From positions 496,001 through 560,000 of the forward strand of contig CM063255.1 of the NCBI GenBank assembly GCA_032158295.1: DNA of 64,000 nucleotides. The letters are read 5' to 3'. A program made the position numbers and the translations under genes. The stretch comes from Pycnopodia helianthoides. Lineage: Eukaryota > Echinodermata > Asteroidea > Forcipulatida > Asteriidae. The notes under the pieces were generated by a model, which was not told the origin of the DNA, did not search any database, and saw only the letters and a list, made by a program, of their open reading frames with translations. This document shows positions 1 through 10,972 of this stretch, piece by piece. The number at the start of each line of letters is the position of its first letter. Position 1 is the first letter of the stretch.

Positions 1-1410
1 CCAGGATCGACCGAACGACCTGTAAGTCTGAATTTTAGTTAATCTATTTTGAATGGGTTCAGCCCAACAAGTTAAAAAATTTATGGAAAGAACGGAGCCA
101 ATCGATTTTGATGTTTGTTCTTAAAGAAGAGTTTCCTTTGAAACAAGGATAATTTATTATGTTTGGATGTTTAAACGCTTGATAATTGTGTACACTATAC
201 ACCAAACAGTCGTGGACTTGTGCTTGATTGTGAATAATTGTAGAGTTTCTAAGTATAAAGATGTGGTCTATTATTTATTATGTACTCCTACGGTGGTTAT
301 GAGATGTTGTATATATATATATATATATTTGACCATTTCCAGGGTTCAAATCTGGGGGAAAGTAAACCCGCTACCCGTGAGGGAGAGACGTTTTAAGAGT
401 TCGAGAGGGAATCGAGACAAAGCGGGAGGGCTAGTCACTCTAGTTGGCACAACGTGAGAGCACCGTAGGCCTATCCCAAGCTACCCACCTAGGAGTTCGA
501 GAGGGAATTGTTATTATTAAGTATCGGAAAACATATTTGAATTGATTGTTCAGCTATTTGGAGGAATGCTCCGGATCAGATCCGTTAAATAATGTTTTGC
601 AAATAATATGTCTTGTAAATAAATGTAAATAATAGCAATCATCAACCAAGAAGTGTGTGAATTTTTTTGATTTGATTGTCTCTCAGTGTGTGTAAAGAAA
701 CTACCGAAGGTTATGTCCAGATTTTGGTAACCCAAATTCCGGGATGTGACACATGCACATAATCATGTCAATTTCAAGCATACAGTTTTCAGACATTTAA
801 AAGAAGTAGGCCCACTCGCCACAATCAACAAAACATAAGTGCCGACTATACAATTAGGAAGAAAATATTTTACAACTTGTCACAGAGATTGTCAGTTTAA
901 TTCTTTATTATTGATTATTGAAGTTTAGCCTAACAACAGTCCCTTTTAATGTGGCAGTTATTATTTTTTTTCTCACATTACCCAGTGATTAACCAATGGC
1001 CAAGTCGGCCGAACAATAGACCGATTGCGCTACACAACGGCACGTGACCTGTAATGGGCATTAAACATCAACAAACACGGCGTACTGCATATCAACGTGC
1101 GTTTAAAAGACATGATTACTGTTGCAATTTTGTGTTCAATAAAGACTCAATTCTCAAAATCACTAAAGAATATTCCGGAGTTTGTAACAAGACCTTACCG
1201 GTGGCTGAACAAAGTGGTCCCCAAAATGTTCGAACACGTGCAAATTGGTGTATAACAGCCAAGTGTTGAAATGGATAAGAAAAACTATTGATATTGGTAA
1301 CTAAAGTTTCATACTCCAATCTCCAGTGTGCATGTATTACGATTATAGGAACCATAGTAAGTAAAAAAAAAAAATAAATATCATAATAATAATTTCATGT
1401 AAAGTACAAC
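1..1410. other. Intergenic, downstream of the epoxide hydrolase gene
   Basis: No supported gene. It holds a short TA microsatellite near 312-328 and AT-rich low-complexity DNA. The open frames on both strands are short and overlap each other, with no recognisable domain or splice context. Confidence 0.6.
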
Positions 1411-1546
1411 AGACCCCTTGCATTGGCCGGCATCTTTGATGAAACGTGCACGCGTGAAAGGCTATCCTTAGCTGAGAGTTTAGCTCAGTGCGTGCACGTT
1501 TCCATTGTTTTTCATCAAAGGTGGTGGTCAATGACGTCATGTGCAA
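1411..1546. mobile_element. MITE-like inverted-repeat element (family A, decayed)
   Basis: It starts AGACCCCTTGCATTGGC and has inner inverted arms (catctttgatgaaacgtgca versus tgcacgtttcc...tcatcaaagg). It matches the better preserved family A copies at 3840-3979 and 7425-7569, but the right terminus is lost. It lies just beyond the last exon of the epoxide hydrolase, so it may be in the 3' UTR or flank. Confidence 0.5.
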
Positions 1547-1563
1547 TTCATCTATTGTCGTTG

Positions 1564-1783
1564 CTACTTTTTCTCACTTGGCGGACGTCGCTCCACTTGT
1601 TGAACAAACTGCCGGATGTCATCTGCAAGTAGTTCCGGCACCTCGAGTGCAGCAAAGTGACCCCCTCGTACGTACGTCTTATACGAGACGACATCTGTGT
1701 AGTGTTTTGAAAGCCAACTACGCTGACATCTGGCAAGCTCATTGGGTAAATCCGCTAAAGCAACAGGAACTGTGTTCATGAAT
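1564..1783 (-). CDS. Epoxide hydrolase exon 8 (catalytic His, stop)
   Basis: The acceptor is ttttacag|ATTC. It encodes [20 protein letters not shown], then [30 protein letters not shown], ending PPSEKK and a stop. It holds the catalytic His (GGHFAA) and a Glu at the position expected for the charge-relay acid (LPNE). Confidence 0.88.
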
Positions 1784-4700
1784 CTGTAAAATAATAAGTA
1801 AGAAAATAACTCTCCTAATTAAGCAAAGTTAATCAGTGACAGAACCAACCTATGATTTTAAAACATTAGACTCTTTATAAACTGACCAGATAGTCTTCGA
1901 TACCAGACAGATGTAAAATCCATCCATTAAAGGCCATGGACACGTTTGGTAATTGTCGAAGACCAGTATTCTCACTTGGTGTATCCCAACATAATGCATA
2001 AAATGACAAACCTGTGAAAATTTGGGCTCAATTGGTCATCGAATTTGCAAGAGGATAAAGAAAGAAAAAACACCCTTGTTGCATTACTTTGTGTGCTTTC
2101 AGATACACAATAGAAGGCTTCAGCTGAAGTCTTTTATTATTTGAGTTAGAAATGACCTCTTTCTCAAAAACTACGTTACTTCAGAGGGAGCCGTTTCTCA
2201 CAACGTTTTATACTATCAACAGCTCTCCATTGCTCGTTAACAAGTAAGTTTTTATGCTAACAATTAATTTGAGTAATTACCACAAGTGCCCGGTGCCTTT
2301 AAATAAACCCAGACTAATCAAAATATCAGAAGCTGAAATCGAACTTTGCCCTAGATAATTTTATAAAACAATTATTGAATAGTGTCAAGGGAGGAGTCAA
2401 GGTCAAACAAATCAACCAATGATTGCGTCATGAGCACACCTCACTCACTTCAATCTCAGGTCCTCCGTCATCCAATTTGTGATAATTATACATTAAAAGG
2501 GGCTGTGTCGTCATAATCAAAGCAGGCCTGTGGCTTTACATGGAATTATGAACACTAGCCCAGTTATTACTGCACGCGCACGCGCGCCCTTCCTACATGA
2601 TACGGAGGGCGCACACGTGCAGTAATTGGGTGAGAGTTCATAATTCCATGTACAGCCCCAGGCCTGCTTTGACCAATACGAAAAAGCCGCTTTCGTTGTA
2701 TCATGAATTAAAATAATAATACAAACAAAATAATATCAACGCACTTAATAAGTTCAAAAGACTTGGGGATTGTCTCTTTGTACATGCGCATCGATGACGT
2801 AATGCATCCCGACACCCAGTAGATCATGACGTTATTTAGCAGATCATCTTTTGACCAATAGCCATCCAGTCCACCGTCGTCTAAATCGATCCAATCGTAA
2901 TTGGTACAGGAAGAAAACTTCTCAATGATGTAAGCAGCGAGCCCAACTGGGGAGTCGGTGAGGGCGTGTCCTGAATGAAGGTCAAAGGTTAGAATAGTGT
3001 GAATGATTAAGTTATTAGCCAATTGCAACATTGTCGGGACTTTACCAGAGTATATTTTAATACGTGGTGTCTGGATGATCGGCTCTGGCTATGGCTACAT
3101 ACTGCATAATAATAAACTATTTTGTGACCTTAGACCTACGGCTACGGCTACGCCTACGGATTCGGCACTACAACACATTGAAGCATTGGACATACTTAGC
3201 AACACCCTTAGTAACAGCCGCAGCCGTAGCTGGCAATTCAGACGGCCACAGTATTGACCCAATTCAACTGACGACATCAACACATTTTGGTTGCTCCATT
3301 ATGGGAGCCAGATTCTCTGAGTGTAGTGTGCATTTTAAAGACAATGGACACCTTTGGTAATTGTCAAGAACCAGCATTCTCACTTGATTTGTTATTTTAT
3401 GCATGCATAAAATAACAAATCTGTGAAAATGTGGACTCAATCGGTCATCGCAGTTGCAAGAAAATAACGATAGAAAAAAAAACCTCGTTGCACAAATTTG
3501 TGTGCTTTCAGGTGCATAATAAAAGGCTTCGCTGAAGTCTTTTATTATTTGTGTGAGAAATTACCTCTTTCTCAAAATCTAATTACTTATTTTAAGAGGG
3601 AACAATGTTTTCTGTCAATAGCCTTCCATTGCTTTTTACAAGGTACGTTTTTATGCTAGCAATGTTTTTGAATAATTACAAATAGTGTCCAGTGCCTTCA
3701 AGCGACGCACGCCCAACTATAACTATACGTGCACATTGACAAAGATCAGTTAACATTCATGCAATAGAGAAACTACTTTGTTTCCAGTCATCAGAAGTCA
3801 ACATTTGCCACAAAGGAAACAAATTGGCGACAATTCAATAGACGCCTTGCCCTGGCCACCATCGCTAAGGTCAGACATTGGAAACGTGCACGGTGGCGCG
3901 TGCGCGCCACGCTCAAACCAGCCAATAAAAGGTCTTCATTGACCTCAGTATGCTTGTGACGTCATATCATAAGAGGTCTCTTTGGGTTTTGCATATTTAC
4001 CAACAGTATCAGGTTTAGGTGGCCTGGATATGCGCATATCCTGTCTCCTGCAACCATAAACCAAGACTTTCAAAACTTGGCAAGGACTTGGCGTAAGCTT
4101 CATCCAGCATGACTGACGGAAACAGCTTGGCTAGGATATTTCACCTATTCCCGGCTGTACAGTGATGAAGTTAATATGCATTCCACGGGTATGACTATTA
4201 AAAAAAAGGAAAAAACAGTCGTCATCATGCAACAAAATTTCCAACTTTGGAGTTAGTTTGAAATTGGGAGTACTCAGAAATGCTTACCTTTCTTGACAAT
4301 ACGCTGGGTAAAACTTTGATCCACAAGGTGTGGTACCGGTTCCCAGTGAGCAGCCATTTTGTTGCGTAATTACTTACAGCTGATTCTTGAATGTGTAAAT
4401 GTAACCCAAGAAAGTGTAATTAAGAAAATTAAATATTACCCAACAAAGGAGAAACACTTGACCGAAAAAGGCTACATAGAGAACATAAAAGGTTTACCCT
4501 ACGTGTTAACAGTGACCGATTCTGCAAAACCCAAAAGTTCAAATGGAAATACCTTTGCAGAGCATAGCATCAATAGGCCTACAGTGCTTGTTTGGATTTT
4601 GCTTTAAAGATAATTATGTATAGTAATAAACCACAAAGGAAACTAAATGGGTAAACTTTCTAACGGCCGAACAAAGATTATTGACAAAAAGGAGACCGCC

Positions 4701-7700
4701 GACAGTAAGGCTAGATAGCTCGGTTGGTACGAGGCCCAATCTAGTCAATTTTTCTTCGTTCAACCCAAACTATTTTTTGATATTTATTAGTTTGTATAAT
4801 CATTACCTTGGGAACATGCCAGCCATCTGATCAACAACCATTGCACCCCAGTCTCCTCCTTGAGTGTAGTAAGTTTCAAACCCCAATCGAGTCATCAACT
4901 TGTGGAATATACGCCCAACTTCCTTTCCGTTCATACCTATTGTGCAAACATAAAATACAACTCTTTAAATCTCAGCAGATAAAGAACACTTTACTTTTTG
5001 TATTTCAAGGTGCAAGCCGAAAATTTGTTTTGATTAATTAAGACTACATGAGAACAGTTTATTTTCCGATATTAATTAACACCCCTGATTAGAAAGTAAC
5101 CCCAACATTAAGCCAACTACGAACAATCAAACCACAATGAAAGACGATCAGACAAGAGCACATTGTATGAAATATCCAAACAAGATTGACATTTTCCATG
5201 AATTCAAAAATTGAATAAATGAATTCAACCAAGATTACATAAAGCGTGATGAGACCAGACAAATTGAAGATAAGGTACCAACCTTGTTTATGCGCAGCCT
5301 CTGAGAAACCATAACCGGGAAGAGATGGGCAGATGACTTCAAACACGTCCGCATCCGTCCCACCATGATTAGTTGGATCGATTAACATCGGAATTATCTG
5401 AGAACAAATACACGTGGTCAAACGGTTGTCAAACATGTGAAAAAAAGGTTTCGAGGTTAAATTTTGAACTGCTAAACGATGTGACGAAAGTAACTTGTTT
5501 TGTGCTGTTTTAATACATGTTATCCATTGAATATGGTTTGAATAAAACAAAGCTAAATTTAGAAACTGTACATTGTAACCAATTTTGCAAATCTTCGACA
5601 AATAATGCTTTTTAAGTTGACCTTCATTTCCGCTGCAAGTTTGGCCATAAACAGCTTTCAATAAAAGGCGATAGCAGTGATCCTTGACATTAACGCATGC
5701 AAACGTCAGCAAGCTGCTTTTTTAAGTAGTACGGTAGCCAAACCACGTAAAATCTATGCGACACATGGTCTGTTTTGTGCTAATAAGTAACGTGCAGCAA
5801 TTATGCCGATCTTAAATAGAACCTTACTTTGGTTTGTTAGGGCAGTCAACACGGTTTGCATGACACAGTCGGCGTAATATTCGCAATTTGACACTTGGAG
5901 CCGGATGTTGGAGACCGGGCAACATTTCCAAAGGATTTTCAGGTTAAATTTTAATTTCATTTATTACATTGTTAGTTTCAAATGTACCATAATCATTTCA
6001 CCAATATGCTTGGGGTGGAAAAAAGTAACATGACAAAAATAAAATCACACAAAATTGCACCCACGTTTATCTCACACAGTTTATGGTAGTCTTGATTGGC
6101 GACGCTGTTTTTTTGTATTAGCCACCGGTAGATGCTAATTCGTGTTGCGGACAGTAAATCGTGTTGCGAATAACAACGTTAAACAAAATGAGCGTCGCCA
6201 ATCAAGACTACAAGTTGATGGCTCAGAGGTGCCCGGAAGCTCAATGGTGACCTTATCGTCGCGGTCTATTTGTTTATGTTTTCTCTGAACTAATTTTTTA
6301 CAGATGACGCCGTTTCAAAACGAAACACAGTCGCATTTGGACAACGAACAAAATACGTGTAACATGCAAATGCTGTTTTCAGTGTGAAAAACACATTTTC
6401 TAAATGACAAAAATGTATGATATCATTTTCAAGTTATAGAACAGTGACATACTTTACTGAACTCGTAGAATGATCCTGGCCAGCCATGCACCATCAGTAT
6501 TGGTTTTGCCTTCTGTCCTGGTTTAAGCTGAGTGGGCGCAGCTCGTACAAAGTGGATATCAATTCCTTCAATATTTGTCTTAAACTGTGGATACTTGTTG
6601 AGAAGCTTCTCTTGTTTACGCCAACTGTTTGTTTGAAAGTAGAACAAGTGGTATGTTATTTTCAATATGGATATGAGCACCACAACTTCGAGAGAGAATT
6701 GATTTTCCCTGTAATTCTAACGAGACGAAAACTGTTGCTTGTTTCTATTGCTAGGTGTTGAGCTCCAAAACAGTATGTCAACAAATAATGACGTCTTTCG
6801 ATCCCTTTATGTTAATAACACTTGTGACGTCAAAACTACACGTGCCCGACTTGAACGTTCATCTTCTAATTTAAAGGTACACGTTGCCTTGAATCGGCCG
6901 AGTTGGTCTTTAAAAAGCGTTTGTAAACCGTTTACAATGCATATGGTTAGAAAGATGTTTTAAAAGTAGTCCACACAAATATGCCTCGAAATTGCGTGGT
7001 TTTCCTTTTACATCGTGAACTTATAACACAGTCGGTCAGACTCCACAAAATGGCCGACCGTGTTAGTTCGCAAAGTTCAAGGAAAACCACGCAATTTCGA
7101 GACATATTTGTGTGGATCATTGTATTCTACTTTTAAAACACCTTTCTAACCATATGCATTTTATAACAAACGATTACAAATGCTTTTTATAGACCAACTC
7201 GACCGATCCAAGGCAACGTGTACCCTTAATATGTGTTTACATAGCAGTGGCGTATACAAATATTTTCATGGGGGGGGGGAGGGGGCTAATAAATGTAAGG
7301 ACCCATTCGTTTGTGCACATTTTCGATCGATCTCATGGGGGTGCTGAGCGTCCCCCCGGTTACGCCACTGTCACGTAAGATGTTACAACCGTGTATTAAG
7401 TAATATTATTCTTAATTGGTATATAGACCCCTTGCATATGACGTCACAAGCCCAAATTGCACCCGCACTGAGGTCAGACCGATCATTGGCTGAGACTTGT
7501 GAGCGGCGCGTACACGCGTGCTCGTTTTTATTGTTTGACCTCAGCGATGGCGGCCAATACAAGGGGTCTATTGAGAGATCTTATAAACCTACTCGTATTC
7601 GTTGAGCCAGTATTCCTGGATGGACTTCATGTACTCTGGTTTGATACCAAAATGAAACTTGGTTCCTTCAACACTTTCAAACCATCGGGTCTTCCTCAAA

Positions 7701-8553
7701 CGATCTGAATAAGGATAATATACAGAGCAAGTCTTTAGAGTAAATATGCGGTAACTCCATAAAGATGGTCTCTCTGATGAGATGTCATGGTTTGAAAAGA
7801 ACTGGTTGTGTAATTAACAAGTTGGTGTTTAGATCAGTATGATTAGGGCCCGATGTCATCAAACTCTTAGTGTTTAACTGCTTCATAAATTTATTTACAA
7901 ATAAAGTTTTTGCATTGCATAATTAATTGTTCTCCATCCAGCCAATTTTTGGCCCAGAAATAGATCATGTTTCAATTTTATAAAGCTGTTGTAATTTTAA
8001 GCACAGGGAAGTTTTTGCTTAGCCAGGTTATCCAGCCAACTGGTATACATTGCTTCTAACTGGTTGAGCAATTAACATTTTCAAGCACTAGCTGCTTAAC
8101 AGCTTTGTGAAATTGTCCACATGGACGGACACTGTCCATAAGCAGGAATTACTGCTTAGAATTACTGCTCAGCAGAAAATCAGTGGGGTACCAGTTGCAA
8201 AAACCTCACTTTATGACATATTGGCTGGTAAAATTGTTCAACTGAGTAAATGTTTCGTTGTTGTTGGTGTAAGCAAAGATGTTATGCTCAAAGCTTAAAA
8301 ACAATAGGTCCAGGTCAAAACATAAGCACTGCTCATCACTATAAAACACACCTTTCAAATCTTCCACATCTTCATCAGATACATTGATCTTGAATTTTCT
8401 GATGGAGGTATCCTCTTTGGTTTGGGGTTTTTCACCTCGTCCCCACCACCCATCCCCTATCTCAGGGGGACCAGGTGGTGAGGTGAAGATGCCGCTCATG
8501 TAGGCAACTAATACACCAATCAACAGAACACTGACAGCCAATTTCCATCCCAT
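1564..8553 (-). CDS. Microsomal epoxide hydrolase (EPHX1-like), eight recognisable exons, frame break in exon 6
   Basis: An alpha/beta-hydrolase-fold enzyme that hydrates epoxides to trans-diols at the ER membrane. Exons on the - strand: 8352-8553, 7593-7704, 6453-6624, 5283-5397, 4807-4936, 4001-4130, 2745-2970 and 1564-1783. Phases match at every junction from exon 1 to exon 5 and from exon 6 to exon 8. The protein starts with a hydrophobic anchor (residues ~3-20). It then has the WRKQ...YPQFKT block, the HGWPGS oxyanion motif, [14 protein letters not shown], the QGGDWG nucleophile Asp, [11 protein letters not shown], a conserved Glu in LPNELA and the catalytic His in RGGHFAA. The segment equivalent to HVKGLHLNM in the human enzyme was not found between exons 5 and 6. 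Exon 6 needs a one-base correction before KPDTVG. The family assignment is secure. Whether the gene is intact is uncertain: it may be a decaying copy or carry a sequence error. Confidence 0.85.
1929..2303. mobile_element. TIR element, family R1 (non-autonomous)
   Basis: The ends are imperfect inverted repeats (TTAAAGGCCATGGACACG... and ...CGGTGCCTTTAAA) that also share GGTAATT. A second copy lies at 3335-3701 in the same orientation. It does not code for anything. The shared body includes caaacctgtgaaaat and gaagtcttttattattt. Confidence 0.65.
2517..2672. mobile_element. Foldback MITE
   Basis: A long inverted repeat. The left end tcaaagcaggcctg matches the right end caggcctgctttga, and the arms extend through catggaattatgaac / gttcataattccatg and tactgcacgcg / cgtgcagta. 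It has a short GC-rich centre and no coding capacity. Confidence 0.7.
2745..2970 (-). CDS. Epoxide hydrolase exon 7
   Basis: The acceptor is cattcag|GACACG and the donor TTAA|GTGCGT. It encodes [20 protein letters not shown] and then [20 protein letters not shown], matching the family's C-terminal half. Phases 1 in and 2 out agree with both neighbours. Confidence 0.88.
3081..3232. mobile_element. Foldback element rich in GGCTACGG / CCGTAGCC
   Basis: The left arm carries ggctctggctatggctac and gcctacggctacggctac-type repeats; the right arm carries the complement (cagccgcagccgtagc). A relative lies at 17003-17112. The open frames through it only reflect the repeat. Confidence 0.5.
3335..3701. 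mobile_element. TIR element, family R1, second copy
   Basis: The same ends and body order as 1929-2303 (TTAAAGACAATGGACACC at the left, GTCCAGTGCCTTCAA at the right). It lies 1 kb away in the same orientation, within the intron between exons 6 and 7. Confidence 0.65.
3840..3979. mobile_element. MITE family A, inverted orientation
   Basis: Read on the + strand it matches the reverse complement of 7425-7569: agacgccttg at the left, aaggtcagac and tgacctcag inside, gtgacgtcatat and aagaggtct at the right. Confidence 0.55.
4001..4130 (-). pseudogene. Epoxide hydrolase exon 6 (cap domain), one-base frame break
   Basis: In one frame it reads [20 protein letters not shown], then [18 protein letters not shown], homologous to the cap-domain segment ending in GYxHIQxT. 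The next residues KPDTVG are in the following frame, which implies one extra base in CCACCTAAACC near 4020. The donor GTTG|GTAAAT has the phase (1) required by exon 7 only in the KPDTVG frame. The acceptor atatcctag is a best guess. Confidence 0.6.
4706..4772 (+). repeat. tRNA-like SINE fragment
   Basis: It has an A-box-like TAGCTCGGTTGGTACGAGG followed by ctagtcaatttttcttcg. It matches the fragment at 14263-14335 and has no intact acceptor stem, so it is read as a SINE remnant. Confidence 0.45.
4807..4936 (-). CDS. Epoxide hydrolase exon 5 (catalytic nucleophile)
   Basis: The acceptor is acaatag|GTATG and the donor CCAAG|GTAATG. It encodes [20 protein letters not shown] and then [20 protein letters not shown]. 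The Asp in GGDWG is the expected nucleophile that forms the alkyl-enzyme ester. Confidence 0.9.
5283..5397 (-). CDS. Epoxide hydrolase exon 4
   Basis: The acceptor is tctgctcag-type (ctcag|ATAATTCC) and the donor CAAG|GTTGGT. It encodes [20 protein letters not shown] followed by [19 protein letters not shown], one of the best conserved blocks of the family. Confidence 0.9.
6086..6211. mobile_element. MITE with perfect 21-bp terminal inverted repeats
   Basis: The left end GTAGTCTTGATTGGCGACGC is exactly complementary to the right end GCGTCGCCAATCAAGACTAC. The ~85-bp interior has two copies of tcgtgttgcg and no coding capacity. It lies in the intron between exons 3 and 4. Confidence 0.7.
6453..6624 (-). 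CDS. Epoxide hydrolase exon 3 (oxyanion hole)
   Basis: The acceptor is aacag|TTGG and the donor AGTAAA|GTATGT. It encodes [20 protein letters not shown], then GIDIHFVRA and the signature [21 protein letters not shown] supplies the oxyanion hole of this family. Confidence 0.9.
6872..7229. mobile_element. Long foldback element (arms ~150 bp)
   Basis: The ends TTAAAGGTACACGTTGCCTT and AAGGCAACGTGTACCCTTAA are inverted. The complementarity continues inward through catatggttagaaagatg, acacaaatatg and gcgtggttttcctt to a short centre at the accacgcaattt / ggccgaccgtg region. A partial relative is at 41119-41255. I associate this family with sea star genomes (inference). Confidence 0.75.
7245..7370. 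mobile_element. Small hAT-like MITE
   Basis: The terminal inverted repeats are CAGTGGCGTA and TACGCCACTG around a G-rich interior (nine consecutive g). The CAGTG start resembles hAT termini. No convincing 8-bp target duplication was seen. Confidence 0.45.
7425..7569. mobile_element. MITE family A, best preserved copy
   Basis: The termini AGACCCCTTGCAT and ACAAGGGGTCT are inverted and flanked by TA, which fits a Tc1/mariner-type TA target. The interior has gaggtcagac / gtttgacctc inverted pairs and a TGACGTCA palindrome. Confidence 0.6.
7593..7704 (-). CDS. Epoxide hydrolase exon 2 (EHN domain)
   Basis: The acceptor is ttattcag|ATCG and the donor ACGA|GTAGGT. It encodes [20 protein letters not shown] then [18 protein letters not shown], matching the N-terminal EHN domain. 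Phase 1 in, phase 2 out. Confidence 0.85.
8352..8553 (-). CDS. Epoxide hydrolase exon 1 (membrane anchor)
   Basis: It begins [20 protein letters not shown], a single uncleaved anchor typical of microsomal epoxide hydrolases. A Pro/Gly-rich linker and the [15 protein letters not shown] helix of the EHN domain follow. The donor is AAAG|GTGTGT (phase 1). The ATG is the first Met of the frame and sits before the hydrophobic stretch. Confidence 0.85.
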
Positions 8554-8872
8554 GGTCGTTGTTGTAGACGACTATGTTTCCAAACCAAACAGCACCAGAT
8601 CTGAAATGTTAAATTATAGAAACGAAATCTGAACAAAATCCTGAACCTAAAAAAAAAGTCATCTAGAAAACTTGGACGTAATATTTTGTTTTCTTGTGTC
8701 TAACTTCCCTCAGTGCAATATTTTTAAACCTTAACAATACAGACATACTTTGGAGAAAAACGGATAATTCTAGGATAGGTATACAGGATGTCTAGTTTAT
8801 AAGACTGAAATTAACAAATGAATTTAAAAAGCAGGAGTGATGGGGCCGGGGATGGTAGAGAAGAGAATGGGT
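8554..8872. promoter_or_regulatory. Upstream region of the epoxide hydrolase
   Basis: This should contain the 5' UTR and core promoter of the - strand gene. I see no clear TATA box or further coding exon. Confidence 0.3.
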
Positions 8873-9048
8873 ACGGGTGTAGAGAGCAAACATTGAAAGT
8901 CCAAGTAAAACAGTAATTGAACACGGGCTATGATTAAAGCCAAAATTAATTGTGAAGGAAAGATAGTAATATGACAAAACAAACAATCCATTCTAAAATT
9001 GCCAAGATTAATAAAAGCAAAAAAAAAAAAAACACGAACAAAAACAAG

Positions 9049-9254
9049 AGGTCTTCGGACTTTGTCAGAACACCTAAAAGAACAAAAAAAAAACAACAAC
9101 AACAAAACAATAGGTCTTCGGAATTTTGTCCGAACACCTATAAAACCGAACGAAAACAAGAGGTCTTCGGACTTTTGTCCGAACACCTAAAAGAAAAGAA
9201 AAAAAACGGAACAAAAAACAAAAGGGTGTTCTGGGCGGAGTGCCCAAACACCTA
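9049..9254. repeat. Cluster of four small hairpins
   Basis: Three imperfect palindromes of the form AGGTCTTCGGA...TCCGAACACCT (9049-9075, 9111-9142, 9160-9190) and a fourth variant, gggtgttctgg...cccaaacacct (9220-9254). They are separated by A-rich spacers. All could form stems of about 10 bp. Confidence 0.6.
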
Positions 9255-9356
9255 ATTAAGGGGGAAAACACATTGAAATAATAACAACGTTCCATTTGGG
9301 CCTGAACCTCCATGTTCAACAAATAATGTTTGTTTAAATATGCACAGTTTATAATG

Positions 9357-9508
<152 letters not shown>

Positions 9509-9799
9509 AAATTTGTAGGGTAGATGGCCTTAGCTTTCGATCCAAACCGGACCTTCGTCAGAGGCAAAAACAAGCACAAACGAAAAACATATCCATTTAT
9601 AGCAAAAAAGAGAGGCAAAGAACAATGGGATGGTATCCAGAAAAAGGAGGGAAAATTATAGCCAATCAAAGTTATTAGTTTACAAACAATGGGGCGGTCA
9701 AGAACCAATCAGAGTTATGTCGTGGGGACAAAAGGATGGTCAGTGAAAGGGAGGATTACTGGACCAGGCGGGAGACATGAAAGGACAGGATTAAGGGGC
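9509..9799 (-). mobile_element. Penelope-like element, 3' end fragment
   Basis: It matches the non-coding 3' end of the PLE copies at 54-61 kb, from the terminus aaaatttgtaggg up to ggaggattactggaccaggc. The order is reversed, so the element lies on the - strand. Confidence 0.8.
9513..9573 (-). ncRNA. Hammerhead-like ribozyme in PLE 3' end
   Basis: The same 61-nt sequence as 60841-60901, where the fold is described. It lies next to the TA tract. Confidence 0.5.
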
Positions 9800-9974
9800 A
9801 CGGGTGTAGAGAGCAAACATTGAAAGTCCAAGTAAAACAGTAATTGAACACGGGCTATGATTAAAGCCAAAATTAATTGTGAAGGAAAGATAGTAATATG
9901 ACAAAACAAACAATCCATTCTAAAATTGCCAAGATTAATAAAAGCAAAAAAAAAAAAAAACACGAACAAAAACA

Positions 9975-10182
9975 AGAGGTCTTCGGACTTTGTCAGAACA
10001 CCTAAAAGAACAAAAAAAAACAACAACAACAAAACAATAGGTCTTCGGAATTTTGTCCGAACACCTATAAAACCGAACGAAAACAAGAGGTCTTCGGACT
10101 TTTGTCCGAACACCTAAAAGAAAAGAAAAAAAACGGAACAAAAAACAAAAGGGTGTTCTGGGCGGAGTGCCCAAACACCTAA
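9975..10182. repeat. Cluster of four small hairpins, second copy
   Basis: The same four palindromes as 9049-9254, carried by the second tandem copy. Confidence 0.6.
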
Positions 10183-10284
10183 TTAAGGGGGGAAAACACA
10201 TTGAAATAATAACAACGTTCCATTTGGGCCTGAACCTCCATGTTCAACAAATAATGTTTGTTTAAATATGCACAGTTTATAATG

Positions 10285-10469
<185 letters not shown>

Positions 10470-10471
<2 letters not shown>

Positions 10472-10972
10472 AAAATTTGTAGGGTAGATGGCCTTAGCTT
10501 TCGATCCAAACCGGACCTTCGTCAGAGGCAAAAACAAGCACAAACGAAAAACATATCCATTTATAGCAAAAAAGAGAGGCAAAGAACAATGGGATGGTAT
10601 CCAGAAAAAGGAGGGAAAATTATAGCCAATCAAAGTTATTAGTTTACAAACAATGGGGCGGTCAAGAACCAATCAGAGTTATGTCGTGGGGACAAAAGGA
10701 TGGTCAGTGAAAGGGAGGATTACTGGACCAGGCGGGAGACATGAAAGGACAGGATTAAGGGGCACGAGGCATCGGGTATGATGCAACTAACAATAGGGAA
10801 CAGGACCAAAGTATATACAACAATGTGAAAGGGAGGTAATTATAGAACAACAAGTCTGTGGAGAGAAGGGGTTATTAGGAAAAGAACAGGTCGATCTCCA
10901 AAAAACTTGTCGAGAAAAAGAACGGTAACAGTTAGCCAGTGGAGAAAATATGATTTTTAAAACAACTTAAGA
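10470..10972 (-). mobile_element. Penelope-like element, 3' UTR fragment
   Basis: About 500 bp matching the PLE 3' non-coding region, from the terminus up to aacaacttaagaat, where the match stops at a short (TA)n. There is no coding sequence. Orientation is -. Confidence 0.8.
10477..10537 (-). ncRNA. Hammerhead-like ribozyme in PLE 3' end
   Basis: Identical in core, stems and spacing to 60841-60901 (- strand here). Confidence 0.5.

Noticed and set aside
4287..4360. Epoxide hydrolase exon between exons 5 and 6 (frame containing [15 protein letters not shown])
   Set aside because: The donor is good, but no acceptor joins exon 5 in phase, and similarity to the family is not evident.
8792..9190. 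Phe/Leu-rich - strand frames of 63-120 codons, repeated at 9715-10201
   Set aside because: They are translations of the A-rich hairpin spacer and are present twice only because of the tandem duplication.
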